From contig CAZIOT010000014.1 in NCBI GenBank assembly GCA_964540965.1, forward strand, positions 39,921 to 103,920: a stretch of DNA of 64,000 nt. Direction: 5' to 3'. Positions within the stretch are counted from its first letter, which is position 1. Each line of letters starts with the position of its first letter. The translations under genes and the position numbers were made by a program. This document shows positions 8,701 to 17,731 of this stretch, piece after piece. The stretch comes from JADYZU01 sp964540965 (GTDB lineage: Bacteria; Pseudomonadota; Alphaproteobacteria; Rhodobacterales; Rhodobacteraceae). The notes below the pieces were generated by a model, which did no database searches, was not told the DNA's origin, and saw nothing but the letters and a program-made list of their open reading frames with translations.

Positions 8701-11700
8701 GGCAACGATGCCCTCTTCGGCAGCGACGACGACAACGTGTTCTTCGCCTCGGGCGGCAATGACGCCATCGACGGGCGCGACGGCACCGATACTTTCGATG
8801 CCGGGGCCGCAACCGCGGCGCTGACCGTCGACCTTGCCGCCGAAAGCGCCTCGGGCGCCCATTCCGGCGTGCTGATGAATATCGAGAACGTCATCGCCGG
8901 CTCGGGCGATGACAGCCTGACCGGCAATGACGGCGACAACGTGCTGAACGGCGGCGCCGGCAACGACCGTATCGCCGGCGGCGCGGGCAACGACACCATC
9001 ATCGGCGGCGGCGGCGTCGACACCGTGGTCTTTGCCGAAGCGTTCGACAGCGACAATGTCGACTTCATCGGCATGACCATCACCACCGCCACCGAAGGCA
9101 CCGATACCGTGTCGGGGATCGAGCGAATGGTGTTCGACGACCGCACGGTGTTCATCGTGCAGGCCGGGGATTCGATCCAGGCCGCCATCGACGCGGCGGC
9201 CGAGGGCGACCTGATCTTCATCGCCGCCGGCACCCATGTCCTGCCGACACAGCTTAACGTCAACAAGGGCGTCGAACTGCGCGGCGCCGGCGAAGGGCAG
9301 ACCATCCTTCAGACCGCGGCCACCGGCTGGGGCATCTATGTCACCGCCGATGACGTGACGCTCAAGGGCTTTTCCGTCGATGCCGCGGCGACCACTCTCT
9401 ACGGCATCAAGGTGTCGCCTGACGGCGTCGGCCCTGCCGAGGTCGTCACCGGGCTGGAAATCGACCATGTGACCATCTCCGGCGCCGGCCGGACCGAGCT
9501 GGACCTGAACCGGGTCGACAATTCCACGCTGTCGAACCTGACGCTTGACGGCAACGGCACCGCCGGCAACGGCCTGTCGCTGTCGGCCTCGAACCACATC
9601 ACGGTCGAGAACCTGACCACCCTCGACAACCTCTGGGGCGGGGTGGCGATCTATCCCGAAACCAGCGGGCCGGACTGGACCGACGGATCGGACGATATCA
9701 CCTTTACCGGCACGCTGGATCTGGGCGAGGCGCAGGGCCTCTATATCCAGGAAAGCGGCAGCAGCGCGGCCACCAATATCGAGGTCGAGGGCTGGGACGA
9801 GGTTTATATCGTCAAGAACGACACCTTCCGTCCGGGCGCCGAACAATACACCTTCCTGTTCGAGACCGAGGCCGAGGCTTTGGCCTTTGCCACCGCCCTG
9901 CCGACGCCCAAGGATTCGGTGGTGACCGGGCCCGAGGGCAACGACCTGCCTGATACCGACCTGGGCAGCGTCTTCATCGTCGGGCCGGGCATGTCGATCC
10001 AGGCGGCCATCGACGCCGCGGAGCCGGGTGACACGATCCAGGTCCTTGAAGGCACCTATGCCGAGAACGTCACCGTCAACAAGGACGGCCTGACCATCAT
10101 CGGCATCGGCGACCCCGAGGACATCATCATCCAGGGCACGTTCAAGGCCGACAACGCCATCACCGGCAGCGTGGTGGACGCGATCCTGACGGGGGCGCCC
10201 TACAGCAATGCGTCGGGCAACGGGGTGACCGTGACCGGCGACGGCGTGACCCTGGGCAACCTGACGATCAAGGGCTTCTACGCCGGCATCGAACTTGGCA
10301 ACGGCATCGAGGGGCTGACGCTGAACGGGGTCGACCTGACCGAAGGCGTGGTCGGCATCCTCAAGGCGACGATGGCGGTGGTCGACGACCTGACCATCAC
10401 CGGCGGCAGCATTGCCGACATCTATCACGGGATGCTGATCCAGAAGGGCGTGGGCGGCGGCAAGCTGGACGGGCTGACCGTCACCGGCACCTCCTTCACC
10501 CATGTGGGCGAAAAGGGCATCTATCTGGAAACCGGCTCGAATGTCCTGATCACCGGCATCACGATGACCGATGTCGCCGCCTACGGCCGCGCCGGCAGCT
10601 TTGGCATTCCCGGCACCTGGGGCACCGGTATCGACATCAACCTCAAGTATGACGACGGCGTGCCCTATTCGAACATCGTGATCGAGAATTTCGCGATGAC
10701 GAATGTCGGCGTGTCCAACGGTGCCGGCAGCAGCCACCTCGGCGGCGCCGCCATCTCGATCAAGGCGCGCGACGACGGACCGTCCTACAACTCGAGTGCC
10801 GCCAGCTTCAGCGGGCAGGTCATTGTCCGCAACGGCATCATCGACACCACCTCGACCGGGGTGCGCGCGGGCGAGCCGGGCAAGAACCTTGCCGCACCCG
10901 GCGTCACCGCGGTCACCGGCCCGGCCGTGTATGTGGAAAATGTCACGGTGTCGAATTTCACCGCGGGCATGGGCGACAACGTGTCGCTGACCCGGATGGA
11001 AGTCGTGCTGACCGGCAGCGACGACACCTGGACCTTCAACCCGGCCACCACCGGCCCGGTCGATGTCTGGGGCGATGCCGGCAATGATGCGGTCGGCGGC
11101 GGCGCCGGCGCCGACAACCTGTTCGGCGGCGACGGCAACGACCTGCTTGTCGGCAATGCCGGCGGCGACACCCTGACCGGCGGTCTGGGTGACGATGCGC
11201 TGATCGGCGGCGCCGGGGCCGATGTGCTGAACGGCGGCGACGGTTCCGACTGGGCAGTCTATGCCAGCTCGGCCTCCGGGGTGCAGATCAACCTGCTGCT
11301 CGGCACCGCTACGGGCGGCGATGCGACGGGCGACACCCTGGCGCTGATCGAGAATGTGGCTGGCTCGACCAGTGCCGACCAGCTGGTCGGCAACGGCGGG
11401 GACAACACGCTTGACGGTGCGGCCGGCAACGACGTCCTTGATGGCGGCGGCGGCAACGACCTGCTGATCCACGCTGACGGCGACGACACGATCACCGGCG
11501 GCGACGGCGATGATACGGTCGAATTCGATCTGGACTGGGAAGACTATACGATCACCCGCTCCGGATCGAGCTATACGGTGGTCGGCGGCGGCTTTACCGA
11601 CATCGTCACCGGGGTCGAGGAGTTCATCTTCAACGGCACCACGATCAGCGTTGTGGATGATCCCGACTCCATCGTCTCGGCTGCGGCGCCGGTCATCGAC

Positions 11701-13668
11701 TCGGTGGTCGAAACCGGCATCGACGAGGACAGCGACCCCGACACGTTCGAGGTCGCCGAGGATGCGGCCAGCGGCACCGAAGTGGCGATCGTCACCGCCT
11801 CGGACTCGAACGAAGCCGCGGGCGAGACGCTGACCTATGAACTGGTCGACGGCGCGGGCGACGCCTATACTGGCCCGTTCGCCATCCTGAACGACGCCGG
11901 GGTGAGGAAGATCGTCACCACCGCGGCGCTGGATCACGAGGCCGCCGCCAGCCACAGCTTTGTCCTGCGCGTCACCGACAGCGCCGGGCACCATACCGAC
12001 CAGTCGATCACCGTCGGCGTGCTGGACGTGAACGAGGCGCCGTCGGCGATCTCCCTGGGCAGCGGCGTTCTGGCCGTGGACGAAAACGCCGAGGGCGCGG
12101 TCATCATCGATGTCATTGCGACCGATCCCGATGGCGACACGCTGACCTGGACCACCGACGACAGCCGGTTCGAGGTCGCCGACATCGGTGGCGGCACCAT
12201 GGCGCTGCGGCTGAAGGCGGGCGAGTCGCTGGATGCGGAAACCGAGACGGACGTCACCGTCCTGGTCACCGCCACCGATCCCGACGGGCTGTTCTCCACC
12301 CGCAGCATCAACTTCAGCGTGGTGAACATCGACGAGGCGCCGGTGGTGGCGGGCGGGCTTGGCGTCTGGACGCCGGGCGCGGTCGAAGCCGGGTTGCGGC
12401 GCGCGGTCCTGACCAATGCCCCGACGATCATCGACCCCGAGGGCAGCGCGCTGACCTACAAGCTGGTCACCGCGCCGGTGACGGGCAGCCTGTGGTCGGG
12501 GGCCACGCAGGTGGTGCTGAACGCCGTCCTGAGCCAGGCCGAGTTCGACGCCCTGACCTATGCCGCGCCCAACACCGCCGGCAACCGCAGCGCCGTGTTC
12601 GAGGTCAGCGACGACCACGGCAACACCTCGGCTCTGAACGTGACACTGGCGGTCAGCGCCGCGGTCAACGGCACCTATAGCGGCGCGGACGGAGAGGATT
12701 ATCTGGACGGCGGCGCCGGCAACGACGTCATCCGCGGCCTTGCCGGGGACGATATCGGCTATGGCGGCGCGGGCGCCGACATCCTGAACGGCGGCACCGG
12801 CAACGACACCATGCTCGGCGGGCTGGGCAACGACATCTATCGTGTCGACAGCACGGACGATGTGGTGGTCGAGCTTGCCGGCGAAGGCAACGTCGACGTG
12901 GTCACCACCTCGGTGGACTACACGCTGGCGGCCGGATCCGCGATCGAGGGGCTGTATATCCAGGACCGCGACAACACCACGACGCCGCTCAACCTGACCG
13001 GGAACGAGCTGCGCCAGGTGATCCGCGGCAACCTGGGCGACAACACGCTCGACAGCGGTGTGGGTGAGGGCGACCTGTTGGCGGGCGGTGCCGGCAACGA
13101 CACCTATCTGGTGCGCAATGCCGATGACGATGTCGTTGAAGCGGCCGGCGAAGGCGGCGATGTGGTGATGGCGGCAGTCAGCTATGTTCTGGGTGGCAAT
13201 GCCGAAATCGAGGTGCTGCGCACCATCGACGACGCAGCGACCACGGCCATCAACCTGACCGGCAACTCTGTCGCGCAAACCCTGATCGGCAATGATGGCG
13301 ACAACCGGCTGGACGGCCGGCGCGGGATGGATGTCCTTACCGGCAACGACGGGGCGGATACCTTTGTCTTTGTCACCGCGGTCGCGCCGGTCAACGCCAA
13401 GACCATCACCGACTTCACCTCGGGCGAGGATGTGCTGGAGCTTGCCGCCAGCGTGTTCAGCGGCCTGACGGCGGGGGCGCTTGACGCCGATGCCCTGGTC
13501 GTCAACACCACGGGGCTGGCCGAAGGCACCGAAGACCGGATCATCTACAACTCGGTCACGGGTGAGGTGCTGTTCGATGCCGATGGCGCCGGTGGCGCGG
13601 CGGCGCGGGTCTTTGCGACGCTGCAACTGGGCGCGACGCTGACCTCCGACGACATCAGCATCGTCTGA
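5704..13668 (+). CDS. Giant mosaic RTX / parallel beta-helix / cadherin-like secreted protein
   Basis: A 2654-residue predicted extracellular calcium-binding protein. Order: beta-helix 1 (about 1-290); short RTX block (290-340); a concanavalin-like jelly-roll-type segment (about 393-620); beta-helix 2 (650-900); RTX block (900-1120); beta-helix 3 (1150-1420, opening SIQAAIDAA); beta-helix 4 (1423-1766, opening SIQAAIDAAEPGDTI); RTX block (1786-1940); cadherin-like repeats (1990-2320, with DVNEAPSAI); RTX block (2330-2565); C-terminal secretion region ending TSDDISIV. No signal peptide, so type I secretion is inferred. Start chosen at ATG 5704 because AGGGAG lies just upstream; the frame stays open to a TTG at 5524. 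Low-complexity GGAGNDT repeats raise assembly caution. Role unknown: adhesin, matrix protein and polysaccharide-active enzyme are all possible. Confidence 0.88.
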   Translation: MPTITLTVTKTGPADGVTSFNSITAALAQANTLSDEVVIEVGAGTYDENPVIGRSDISLVATAGRGATTIAGTAALMGPGSQGTVTLLAGTNNVAISGFTILGFDGTNPGVEVAAVYLQGAHSDFALTDNEIVAQGEAGLLTEYSPVLDNIVVTGNIFSGQTFVGANPGIGDQWTVANVPRQLVVISGNGQNASNVTFSNNEITGTTGGLTTGNVASGNSLVTIDADNSTISGNVFTGFTNGNGWQLRVRESGNTLEGNNFSSPLGGKIGLYTEFASGEAPAVVSDTTLSGSNADDAILSTSGNDLIEGGGGNDTIYDLGGSDSISGGGGNDRVVYAGPAYDYDVTRNGDGSYTVAYTGTVAALAGTDTLTGVEGLSFAGQSYATELLTNAPSTAGYTLRFHQDFSAGTAGIPGAANGGYGIVTHVPDMAADLPGASGGGYAILEQSGAPGSESGPFFRFDGYRADFGDGYATSVRIYLDTHMALGEGFDYSVAASNQSGGHLRDFIFHVTADASTGTIVIGADNNTNFAPQNNLETKNHVDVTTSGWYTFQHNFYENADGNLEVAMSVFDASGAWLFTEISSTTDAVATQVGGNRYGWFTNIDVTGGIMVDDIALATSSDGEVQLRRGNVILGEFDTPAEAAAEASDPADYIVDADGVFHVFDGMYLQAAINAASAGATIMVAGGALGDTGVVTVDKQLTILGANEGLAGDDSGRGTESVLGSGTTMNITAEGVVIDGMKFLGGGTVLGSSAGIYVGANGVTIRNTVLEGNGSAYTGITTPYGGNVTGLSITGNLFTGWDSSAYFNPTTGVSITGNHFNATGSLNIGNLATGSLVDNNEFTGSLGAPIAYDVMDSDEDVSQFIGTGNTFDNGPARDVSIYVYGNGSAGTTVTGTSLNDRFVTDYMTNANSADTFFGGAGDDTIHGSGGADSISGGADNDVIVGGAGDDQLDGGDGIDTLDVSDAGTGGAFVELNLGVSFSSAGGFDHAANFENIRGSAGNDALFGSDDDNVFFASGGNDAIDGRDGTDTFDAGAATAALTVDLAAESASGAHSGVLMNIENVIAGSGDDSLTGNDGDNVLNGGAGNDRIAGGAGNDTIIGGGGVDTVVFAEAFDSDNVDFIGMTITTATEGTDTVSGIERMVFDDRTVFIVQAGDSIQAAIDAAAEGDLIFIAAGTHVLPTQLNVNKGVELRGAGEGQTILQTAATGWGIYVTADDVTLKGFSVDAAATTLYGIKVSPDGVGPAEVVTGLEIDHVTISGAGRTELDLNRVDNSTLSNLTLDGNGTAGNGLSLSASNHITVENLTTLDNLWGGVAIYPETSGPDWTDGSDDITFTGTLDLGEAQGLYIQESGSSAATNIEVEGWDEVYIVKNDTFRPGAEQYTFLFETEAEALAFATALPTPKDSVVTGPEGNDLPDTDLGSVFIVGPGMSIQAAIDAAEPGDTIQVLEGTYAENVTVNKDGLTIIGIGDPEDIIIQGTFKADNAITGSVVDAILTGAPYSNASGNGVTVTGDGVTLGNLTIKGFYAGIELGNGIEGLTLNGVDLTEGVVGILKATMAVVDDLTITGGSIADIYHGMLIQKGVGGGKLDGLTVTGTSFTHVGEKGIYLETGSNVLITGITMTDVAAYGRAGSFGIPGTWGTGIDINLKYDDGVPYSNIVIENFAMTNVGVSNGAGSSHLGGAAISIKARDDGPSYNSSAASFSGQVIVRNGIIDTTSTGVRAGEPGKNLAAPGVTAVTGPAVYVENVTVSNFTAGMGDNVSLTRMEVVLTGSDDTWTFNPATTGPVDVWGDAGNDAVGGGAGADNLFGGDGNDLLVGNAGGDTLTGGLGDDALIGGAGADVLNGGDGSDWAVYASSASGVQINLLLGTATGGDATGDTLALIENVAGSTSADQLVGNGGDNTLDGAAGNDVLDGGGGNDLLIHADGDDTITGGDGDDTVEFDLDWEDYTITRSGSSYTVVGGGFTDIVTGVEEFIFNGTTISVVDDPDSIVSAAAPVIDSVVETGIDEDSDPDTFEVAEDAASGTEVAIVTASDSNEAAGETLTYELVDGAGDAYTGPFAILNDAGVRKIVTTAALDHEAAASHSFVLRVTDSAGHHTDQSITVGVLDVNEAPSAISLGSGVLAVDENAEGAVIIDVIATDPDGDTLTWTTDDSRFEVADIGGGTMALRLKAGESLDAETETDVTVLVTATDPDGLFSTRSINFSVVNIDEAPVVAGGLGVWTPGAVEAGLRRAVLTNAPTIIDPEGSALTYKLVTAPVTGSLWSGATQVVLNAVLSQAEFDALTYAAPNTAGNRSAVFEVSDDHGNTSALNVTLAVSAAVNGTYSGADGEDYLDGGAGNDVIRGLAGDDIGYGGAGADILNGGTGNDTMLGGLGNDIYRVDSTDDVVVELAGEGNVDVVTTSVDYTLAAGSAIEGLYIQDRDNTTTPLNLTGNELRQVIRGNLGDNTLDSGVGEGDLLAGGAGNDTYLVRNADDDVVEAAGEGGDVVMAAVSYVLGGNAEIEVLRTIDDAATTAINLTGNSVAQTLIGNDGDNRLDGRRGMDVLTGNDGADTFVFVTAVAPVNAKTITDFTSGEDVLELAASVFSGLTAGALDADALVVNTTGLAEGTEDRIIYNSVTGEVLFDADGAGGAAARVFATLQLGATLTSDDISIV

Positions 13669-13693
13669 GGTCTGACGCAGGACCGGAAAAGGG

Positions 13694-13729
13694 GGGGCGC
13701 GGCCGCAGGGCCGCGCCCCTTCTTCTTTC
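13694..13729 (+). terminator. Strong intrinsic terminator after the giant RTX gene
   Basis: Perfect 11-bp stem (GGGGCGCGGCC / GGCCGCGCCCC), loop GCAG, followed by a T-rich tail (TTCTTCTTTCCTT). The other side begins CCCCTTTTCC when read on the minus strand, so it may also serve the convergent priA gene. Confidence 0.85.
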
Positions 13730-13740
13730 CTTGTCCGCCC

Positions 13741-15939
13741 CTACAGAAAGCTTTGCGGGTCGATGTCGACCGACAGCCGCAGGTCGCCGCGCAGTTTCAC
13801 CTGCGCCAGCCAGGCGGCGATCGCCTGCTGGATCGGCGCACCCTTCGGCGCCCGGACCAGAAGCCGCACCCGATGCCGGCCGCGGATACGGGCGATGGGC
13901 GCGGGGGCCGGCCCCCAGACCTCGGCGCCGATCCGGGCCAGCGGCCCGGGCCGCCGCGCCAGTTCGGTGCCCAGGTCGAACACCGCCTGCACGTCGGGCG
14001 AGGACAGGATGATGCCGGCCATTCGCCCGTAGGGCGGCACGCCGGCAGCGCGGCGCCCCTCGGCCTCGGCCCGCCAGAACCCCTCCTCGTCGCCCGAAAG
14101 GATCGCCCGGATCACCGGATGGTCCGGCTGAAAGGTCTGCAGCAGCGCGGTCCCCGGCTGGTCGGCCCGCCCGGCGCGGCCCGAGACCTGCCGCATCAGT
14201 TGAAAGGTCCGTTCGGCGGCGCGCAGGTCGGACCCTTGCAGGCCAAGGTCGGCGTCGATCACCCCCACCAGCGTCAGCAGGGGAAAGTTGTGGCCCTTGG
14301 CGACGATCTGGGTGCCGATGATGATATCGGCGCCCCCCGCGGCAATCGCCGCGATCTGGTCCTTGAGCGCGCGGGCCGATCCGAACAGGTCGGACGACAG
14401 CACCGCCACCCGAGCCTGCGGAAAGGCCGCCGTCACCTCTTCGGCCAGCCGCTCGACCCCGGGGCCGACGGGGGCGAGCCGCCCCTCGGCCTTGCAGGAC
14501 GGGCAGGCGACCGGCATCGGCTCGGTCGCGCCGCATTGGTGGCACATCAGCCGCTTGAGAAAGCGGTGTTCGACCATGCGCGCATCGCAATGCTTGCAGC
14601 CGATCTGGTGGCCGCAGGCGCGGCAGAGCGTCACCGGCGCATAGCCGCGGCGGTTGAGGAACAGCAGCGCCTGTTCGCCGCGGCCGATCCGGTCCGTCAC
14701 CGCGGCGCGCAGCGTGGGGGAAACCCAGGTCCCCTGCGCCAGTTCCTCGGCCCGCATGTCGATGGCGCGCATCTGCGGCAGCACCGCCGGGCCAAAGCGG
14801 GCCGTGAGGTCGATGCGGCTGTAGCGGCCCTGATCGGCATTGACCCAGCTTTCCAGACTGGGCGTCGCACTGGCCAGCACCACCGGACAGCCGATGATCG
14901 AGGCGCGCAGCACCGCCATGTCGCGGGCGCTGTAGATCACGCCCTCTTCCTGCTTGTAGGAGGTGTCGTGTTCCTCATCGACCACGATCAGGCCAAGGTC
15001 GCGGAACGGCAGGAACAGCGCCGACCGCGCGCCGACGACGAATTGCAGCCCGCCCTCGCCCGCCATCTTCCACACCCGCCGCCGTTCGGTCGAGGTGATG
15101 CCGGAATGCCATTCGGCCGGCCGGGCGCCAAAGCGCGCCTCGACCCGGGCGATGAAGTCGCCGGTCAAGGCGATTTCCGGCAAAAGGACCAGCGCCTGCC
15201 GCCCGCTTCGCAAAGTTTCGGCCACGGCCTCGAGATAGACTTCGGTCTTGCCCGATCCGGTAACGCCGCGCAGCAGGGTGGCGGAATAGGCCTGCGCCCT
15301 GACCGCCACGCCCAGCCTTGCCGCGCCCCCCGCCTGATCCGGCGTCAGGTCGTGCCCCGGATGGTCGGGGTCGAGCGGCGGATAGGGCAGGTCGCGCGGC
15401 GCCTCCTCCTCGCGCACCACGCCCTGCGCCACCAGCCCCTTGACGACCGAGGCGCCAACGCCCGCGGCCTCGGCCAGTTCCGCAAGCGTCAGGGCCGCGC
15501 CGCCGGTTTCGTCCAGCACGGCGATGACCTTTTCCCGCGCCTCGGTCATCCGCGCCGGTTCGCGGTCGGTCAGGCGATAGACGCGGCGCAGCGCCGGCGG
15601 GTCGCCCAGACCGGGGGCGCGGGTCGCCAGCCGCAGCATGGCCGGCGGCGGCGTCAGCGTGTAATCCGCCGCCCGCGCGATGAAGGCGCGCAACTCGTCG
15701 CGCATCGGCGCCGCGTCCAGCACGCGGGCCACCGGGCGCAGCCGTTCGCGCGGGAAATCGCCTGCCGCCGGCCCCCAGACCACGCCCAGCACGCGGCGCG
15801 GCCCCAGCGGCACCTCGACAAAGGCGCCGGGCGCGGCACCGCCCTCGGGCGCAAGGTAGTCAAGCACCCGGCCCAGCGGCTCGGTCGTCAGCACGCCAAG
15901 CGGCGTGCCTTCGGGAAAGGGGTCGGAATCGGCAGCCAT
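13741..15939 (-). CDS. priA: Primosomal protein N', replication-restart DNA helicase
   Basis: Superfamily 2 3'-to-5' helicase that reloads the replisome at stalled forks; 732 aa. Visible features: N-terminal 3'BD-like region (PLGVLTTEPLGRVLDYL), Walker A GVTGSGKT (225-232), DEEH box (VVDEEHDTSYKQ), and the PriA-specific cysteine cluster with four CxxC-type pairs (CRAC, CKHC, CHQC, CPSC) embedded between helicase motifs, followed by the C-terminal helicase motifs (GRAGRADQPG). Start taken at ATG 15939 (MAADSDPFPEG), since PriA proteins begin close to this point; the frame is open a further 21 codons. It converges with the giant RTX gene and diverges from the DUF484 gene. Confidence 0.95.
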   Translation of the reverse strand: MAADSDPFPEGTPLGVLTTEPLGRVLDYLAPEGGAAPGAFVEVPLGPRRVLGVVWGPAAGDFPRERLRPVARVLDAAPMRDELRAFIARAADYTLTPPPAMLRLATRAPGLGDPPALRRVYRLTDREPARMTEAREKVIAVLDETGGAALTLAELAEAAGVGASVVKGLVAQGVVREEEAPRDLPYPPLDPDHPGHDLTPDQAGGAARLGVAVRAQAYSATLLRGVTGSGKTEVYLEAVAETLRSGRQALVLLPEIALTGDFIARVEARFGARPAEWHSGITSTERRRVWKMAGEGGLQFVVGARSALFLPFRDLGLIVVDEEHDTSYKQEEGVIYSARDMAVLRASIIGCPVVLASATPSLESWVNADQGRYSRIDLTARFGPAVLPQMRAIDMRAEELAQGTWVSPTLRAAVTDRIGRGEQALLFLNRRGYAPVTLCRACGHQIGCKHCDARMVEHRFLKRLMCHQCGATEPMPVACPSCKAEGRLAPVGPGVERLAEEVTAAFPQARVAVLSSDLFGSARALKDQIAAIAAGGADIIIGTQIVAKGHNFPLLTLVGVIDADLGLQGSDLRAAERTFQLMRQVSGRAGRADQPGTALLQTFQPDHPVIRAILSGDEEGFWRAEAEGRRAAGVPPYGRMAGIILSSPDVQAVFDLGTELARRPGPLARIGAEVWGPAPAPIARIRGRHRVRLLVRAPKGAPIQQAIAAWLAQVKLRGDLRLSVDIDPQSFL

Positions 15940-16054
15940 GCAAACGGGATAGCGCAGGCAGGACGCGGCCGGAACCCGCCTGCCCGGTTTTCCGGCTGAC
16001 AAGAGCGCGCGCCGCCGCTAGGATGCGCCCAATCACGAAACAGGGCGCGCAGGC

Positions 16055-16765
16055 ATGAGCAGCAAGACCGGCATGGACGCGGCGACGCGCGAACGCATCA
16101 TCGCCGAACCCGAAGTCCTGCTCGACGACAAGGAATTGATGCGCGTCCTTGTCGCCGCCAACGAAAAGGCGATGGGCCACAATATCGTGGACCTGCGCGG
16201 CATCGCGATGGAACGGCTCGAGGCGCGGCTGGACCGGCTTGAGGATACCCATCGGTCCGTCATCGCCGCGGCCTATGAAAACCTGGCCGGCACCAACCAG
16301 ATCCACCGCGCCGTGCTGCGCCTTCTGGACGCCAGCCGGTTCGAGGTGTTCCTGCGCGACCTGTCGGGCGATGTCGCCGACATCCTGCGGGTCGATGCGA
16401 TGCGGCTGGTGCTGGAATCGGCGGTGCAGCCGGGCGATCCGGCGATCCGCCGCCTGCAATCCATCCTCTCGGTCGCCGAACCGGGCTTTGGTGCCGCCTA
16501 TGTCACCCGCGGCCGATCGGCGCCGCTGCGCGACGTCACCTTGCGGCAGGTGCAGGGCGCCGCGGTCGAGGTCTATGGCGACAAGGCCGATTTCATCCGC
16601 TCCGAAGCCTGCCTGCGCCTTGATCTGGGCGACGGCCGGCTGCCCGGCCTGCTGGTCATGGGGTCCGAGGATCCGCACCAGTTCACCCCGCAACAGGGCA
16701 CCGACCTGCTTGCCTTTCTGGGCGGCGTGCTGGAACGGCTGATGCGGGGCTGGCTGTCGCGATGA
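16055..16765 (+). CDS. DUF484 family protein
   Basis: A 236-residue soluble protein matching the DUF484 family: an N-terminal coiled/helical segment (LDDKELMRVLVAANEKAMGH, then a region predicted as coiled coil around LEARLDRLEDTH) followed by a GAF-like domain ending in TDLLAFLGGVLERLMRGWL. Biochemical role is unknown. In many proteobacteria DUF484 genes sit directly before xerC, and here the stop overlaps the xerC start (ATGA at 16762-16765), implying translational coupling. Divergent from priA across a 115-bp gap. Confidence 0.88.
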   Translation: MSSKTGMDAATRERIIAEPEVLLDDKELMRVLVAANEKAMGHNIVDLRGIAMERLEARLDRLEDTHRSVIAAAYENLAGTNQIHRAVLRLLDASRFEVFLRDLSGDVADILRVDAMRLVLESAVQPGDPAIRRLQSILSVAEPGFGAAYVTRGRSAPLRDVTLRQVQGAAVEVYGDKADFIRSEACLRLDLGDGRLPGLLVMGSEDPHQFTPQQGTDLLAFLGGVLERLMRGWLSR

Positions 16766-17688
16766 ACGTGACGGTGCTTGCACCGGGTTTGGCGGCTTCG
16801 CTGGACGACTGGCTGACCCACGAACGGGTCATGGCGGGGGCGGCCGCGCATACCTTGCGCGCCTATGATGCCGATGTGCGCGGCTGGCTGGCCTTCATGG
16901 CCGGGCATCTGGGCGGCGGCTTTGGCACGGCGCAGGTGCCCCGGATCACCGTCACCGACATGCGGGCGTGGATGGCGGCCGAGCGGGGCCGCGGCCTGTC
17001 GCCGCGGTCGCTCGCCCGCGCGCTGTCGGCGGTCAAGGGCTTTGCCCGCTGGCTGGCCGACCGCGACGGCAGCGACCCGGTGGCGGTCCTGTCGGCCCGC
17101 GCGCCGCGCTTTCGCGCCGGACTGCCGCGTCCGCTGGCCGAGGACGCCGCCCGCGCCCTGATCGACACCGTGGAACTGCAGGCGGCCGAACCTTGGGTCG
17201 CGGCACGCGACGCCGCCGTCGTGGTGCTGCTTTACGGCTGCGGCCTGCGGATTTCCGAGGCGTTGTCGCTGACCGGCGCCAACCTGCCCCTGGCCGATGT
17301 CCTGCGCATCACCGGCAAGGGCGGCAAGGAACGGCTGGTGCCCCTGCTGCCCGCCGCGCGCGATGCCGTCGCGGCCTATGTCGCGCTTTGCCCCTATCCG
17401 CCGGAACCCGCCGCGCCCCTGTTCCGCGGCGCCCGCGGCGGGCCGCTCAACCCTCGGCTGGTGCAGAAGGCGGTCGAGCGCAGCCGGCTGCAACTGGGCC
17501 TGCCGGCCAACGCCACCCCGCACGCGCTGCGGCATTCCTTTGCGACGCATCTGCTTGGCGCCGGCGGCGATCTGCGCGCGATCCAGGAATTGCTCGGCCA
17601 TGCCTCGCTGTCGACAACGCAGGCCTATACCGCCGTCGATGCCAACAGGCTGATGGAGGTTTACGAGCGGGCCCATCCCAAGGCATGA
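16762..17688 (+). CDS. xerC: Tyrosine recombinase XerC (chromosome dimer resolution)
   Basis: 308-aa tyrosine recombinase that works with XerD at dif to resolve chromosome dimers. An N-terminal SAM-like core-binding domain (about 10-105) precedes the catalytic domain, in which all active-site residues are visible: Arg163 (GCGLRISEAL), Lys186 (GKGGKERLVP), His254 and Arg257 (HALRHSFATHLL), His280 (LGHASLSTTQAYT) and nucleophile Tyr289. Position after DUF484 supports XerC rather than XerD or a phage integrase. No attachment sites or mobile genes are nearby. Coupled to DUF484 by a 4-base overlap. Confidence 0.94.
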   Translation: MNVTVLAPGLAASLDDWLTHERVMAGAAAHTLRAYDADVRGWLAFMAGHLGGGFGTAQVPRITVTDMRAWMAAERGRGLSPRSLARALSAVKGFARWLADRDGSDPVAVLSARAPRFRAGLPRPLAEDAARALIDTVELQAAEPWVAARDAAVVVLLYGCGLRISEALSLTGANLPLADVLRITGKGGKERLVPLLPAARDAVAAYVALCPYPPEPAAPLFRGARGGPLNPRLVQKAVERSRLQLGLPANATPHALRHSFATHLLGAGGDLRAIQELLGHASLSTTQAYTAVDANRLMEVYERAHPKA

Positions 17689-17731
17689 AAACCCCCTTGC
17701 CAGCACCGGGCGATTCTTTCAGGACAGCGCC

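Noticed and set aside
6364..13626. Open frame of 2420 codons on the minus strand opposite the giant RTX gene
   Set aside because: Mirror of repetitive GGCGGC-type coding DNA; no recognisable domain or ribosome site.
13753..15999. 748-codon frame on the plus strand opposite priA
   Set aside because: Complete overlap with a clear PriA protein on the other strand.
16762..17688. Tyrosine recombinase considered as a phage or island integrase
   Set aside because: Coupled to DUF484 and next to housekeeping genes; no attachment-site repeats, tRNA or mobile genes.
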